A DNA stretch of 7,969 nucleotides from an uncultured Anaerolineaceae bacterium. GTDB lineage: Bacteria > Chloroflexota > Anaerolineae > Anaerolineales > Anaerolineaceae. Below the pieces are notes generated by a model, which searched no databases, had not been told where the DNA came from, and saw only the letters and a program-made list of their open reading frames with translations. Where the stretch lies: assembly GCA_937907495.1 (NCBI GenBank), contig CALESS010000271.1:1-7969 (forward strand), read 5' to 3'. How positions within the stretch are numbered: the stretch's first letter is position 1; each line of letters starts with the position of its first letter. A program made the position numbers and the translations under genes. Of this stretch, positions 7,026 through 7,969 are shown in pieces.

Positions 7026-7969
7026 CTATTTAATATTTGCCCAATCCAGGGTTTCACCCCCCAGGAAGCGGAAGGTGGACTCATACCGGGCGCGACCTTC
7101 CGGGTTAAGAATCTGATCCATCGGTTGAGCATCATAATCTTCCCATAAGCGGATAAAATGCCAGGGGTAGGGGCGGGGAAACTCAAAGAAGAAGCGGTAG
7201 GCATACATCCAGGCGCGCTCCACCTGCGAACGCGTCAGGCGGTGGGCGGTGGGATCCTGCAAGATTTTGCCCAGCATCTGGAAATATTCCGCCCACGAGG
7301 CCGGATCATAGGTAAAGCCGCGCTTGCGATAATGCACCTGTCCGGCCACAATCACCGGCAGGCCGTTGAGGGCCATTTCCATGCCGATGGTAGTGGTGTA
7401 GGCCAGCCCGATGGCCGCGATTTCCACCAGGTCGTAAGAGTTGACTTTTTCCCGCGGCCCGATGACGTGGATATTCTCCGGCACTTCCGGCAGCACCTCC
7501 TGGATCACATCCACCATCGAGGGGCCGTAAGTCAATTGCTCGCCGGGGTGAACGCGTACCACGAGCTGAACATCCGGCCGCCCGGCGAAGTAAAGCACCG
7601 TTTGCTGGATCCACTCGCTCATGGATTGACTGAAAACCTGGCGGCCGAGGGTCACCGAATCGCCCAGGACGTTGGTTGCCAAAAGCACCACGGGCCGGTT
7701 ATCCAACCCCACCTGTGCCCGGATTTTCTCACCTCCAAGGGAAGGCGCGCCCTGCCATAGCCGTTCGAAGTTCTCCCACTTGACGCCTTGCTGGCGGGCC
7801 TGGTACTGGGCCTTGATGCGCGCAAACTGTTCGGGAGTAAAGGGCAAGTCCTTGCGCGCTTGCCACAGATCCTCTGTATCCTGGCGCATGGTCTCTGCAT
7901 TTTGAGCCAACCAGGTTCGGTCGCGTTGTTCATCAAATTCATACGTGACCACATTTATCCCCAGGAAGC
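7026..7969 (-). CDS. Capsule-polysaccharide-type GT-B glycosyltransferase, N-terminus cut by the window edge
   Basis: The frame is open to the right edge, giving 313 visible codons. A GTG at 7952 could be read as a start, but the preceding in-frame codons encode FLGIN, giving GINVVTYEF, which continues like the interior of this protein family. I therefore treat the true start as outside. Numbered from that GTG, the protein has VVLLATNVLGDS (88-99), SEWIQQTVLYF (112-122), VVRVHPGE (131-138), a loop with NSYDLVEIAAIG (171-182) and the strong block AYTTTIGMEMALNGLPVI (184-201), then AGQVHYRKRGFTYDP (203-217). This resembles the C-terminal nucleotide-binding half of capsule biosynthesis/export glycosyltransferases of the KpsC/KpsS/LipB type. 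These act in the cytoplasm, and some use CMP-Kdo. Its own donor is unknown. The methyltransferase gene begins 12 bases after its stop. Relationship to a generic CDP-glycerol-transferase-like or surface-carbohydrate protein cannot be excluded. Confidence 0.82.
   Translation of the reverse strand, partial: FLGINVVTYEFDEQRDRTWLAQNAETMRQDTEDLWQARKDLPFTPEQFARIKAQYQARQQGVKWENFERLWQGAPSLGGEKIRAQVGLDNRPVVLLATNVLGDSVTLGRQVFSQSMSEWIQQTVLYFAGRPDVQLVVRVHPGEQLTYGPSMVDVIQEVLPEVPENIHVIGPREKVNSYDLVEIAAIGLAYTTTIGMEMALNGLPVIVAGQVHYRKRGFTYDPASWAEYFQMLGKILQDPTAHRLTRSQVERAWMYAYRFFFEFPRPYPWHFIRLWEDYDAQPMDQILNPEGRARYESTFRFLGGETLDWANIK

Noticed and set aside
7158..7760. A 200-codon plus-strand open frame opposite the capsule-type glycosyltransferase
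   Set aside because: It is antisense to well-defined motifs (RVHPGE, YTTTIGMEMALNG) and reads as a codon-bias shadow without any family features.
1..7969. tRNA, rRNA, CRISPR arrays, insertion sequences, attachment sites
   Set aside because: Coding sequence fills nearly the whole window. I saw no regularly spaced repeats, transposase motifs, terminal inverted repeats or RNA-gene landmarks, and no non-coding stretch longer than 35 bases.

Overview
All eight genes in this window lie on the minus strand, packed head to tail, so the natural reading direction is from 7969 down to 1. Junctions range from a 4-base overlap to a 35-base gap, and I see no terminator or internal promoter. The window looks like an internal slice of one long operon. 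The first and last genes are cut by the window edges.

In transcription order: (1) the C-terminal part of a capsule-polysaccharide-type GT-B glycosyltransferase, 7969-7026; (2) a class I SAM methyltransferase, 7013-6141; (3) an RmlD-like sugar-nucleotide reductase, 6135-5212; (4) and (5) two tandem, clearly paralogous multi-pass membrane proteins of the PIG-V/Gpi18 mannosyltransferase type, 5215-4073 and 4061-2889; (6) a NeuB-family nonulosonic (sialic-like) acid synthase, 2853-1786; (7) a GT-B family 4 glycosyltransferase, 1786-683; (8) the N-terminal part of a GT-A-like glycosyltransferase, 679-1.

Together these look like part of a cell-surface glycan locus (capsule, exopolysaccharide or glycoprotein glycan). 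The NeuB-like enzyme would supply a nine-carbon acidic sugar. The reductase would adjust a nucleotide-deoxysugar. The methyltransferase would decorate a sugar or the growing chain. The three soluble-type glycosyltransferases would build on nucleotide sugars in the cytoplasm, and the two membrane proteins would add sugars from a lipid-linked donor on the outer face of the membrane. The acceptor, polymer type and sugar identities cannot be read from this window. CMP-sugar synthetase, 2-epimerase, flippase and polymerase genes are not seen here.

The organism is a bacterium with fairly GC-rich DNA. The protein style (GT4 with an SDGSSVSLLEA motif, paired PIG-V-like proteins, NeuB of the ADIAANHDGD type) reminds me most of Chloroflexota, especially Anaerolineae. 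That is a recollection-based guess with low to moderate confidence.

The most interesting points are the divergent NeuB-like synthase, which has Asp where classical sialic acid synthases have two active-site Glu residues, and the tandem duplicated GT-C membrane proteins beside it. I did not find convincing evidence of a wholly new system.
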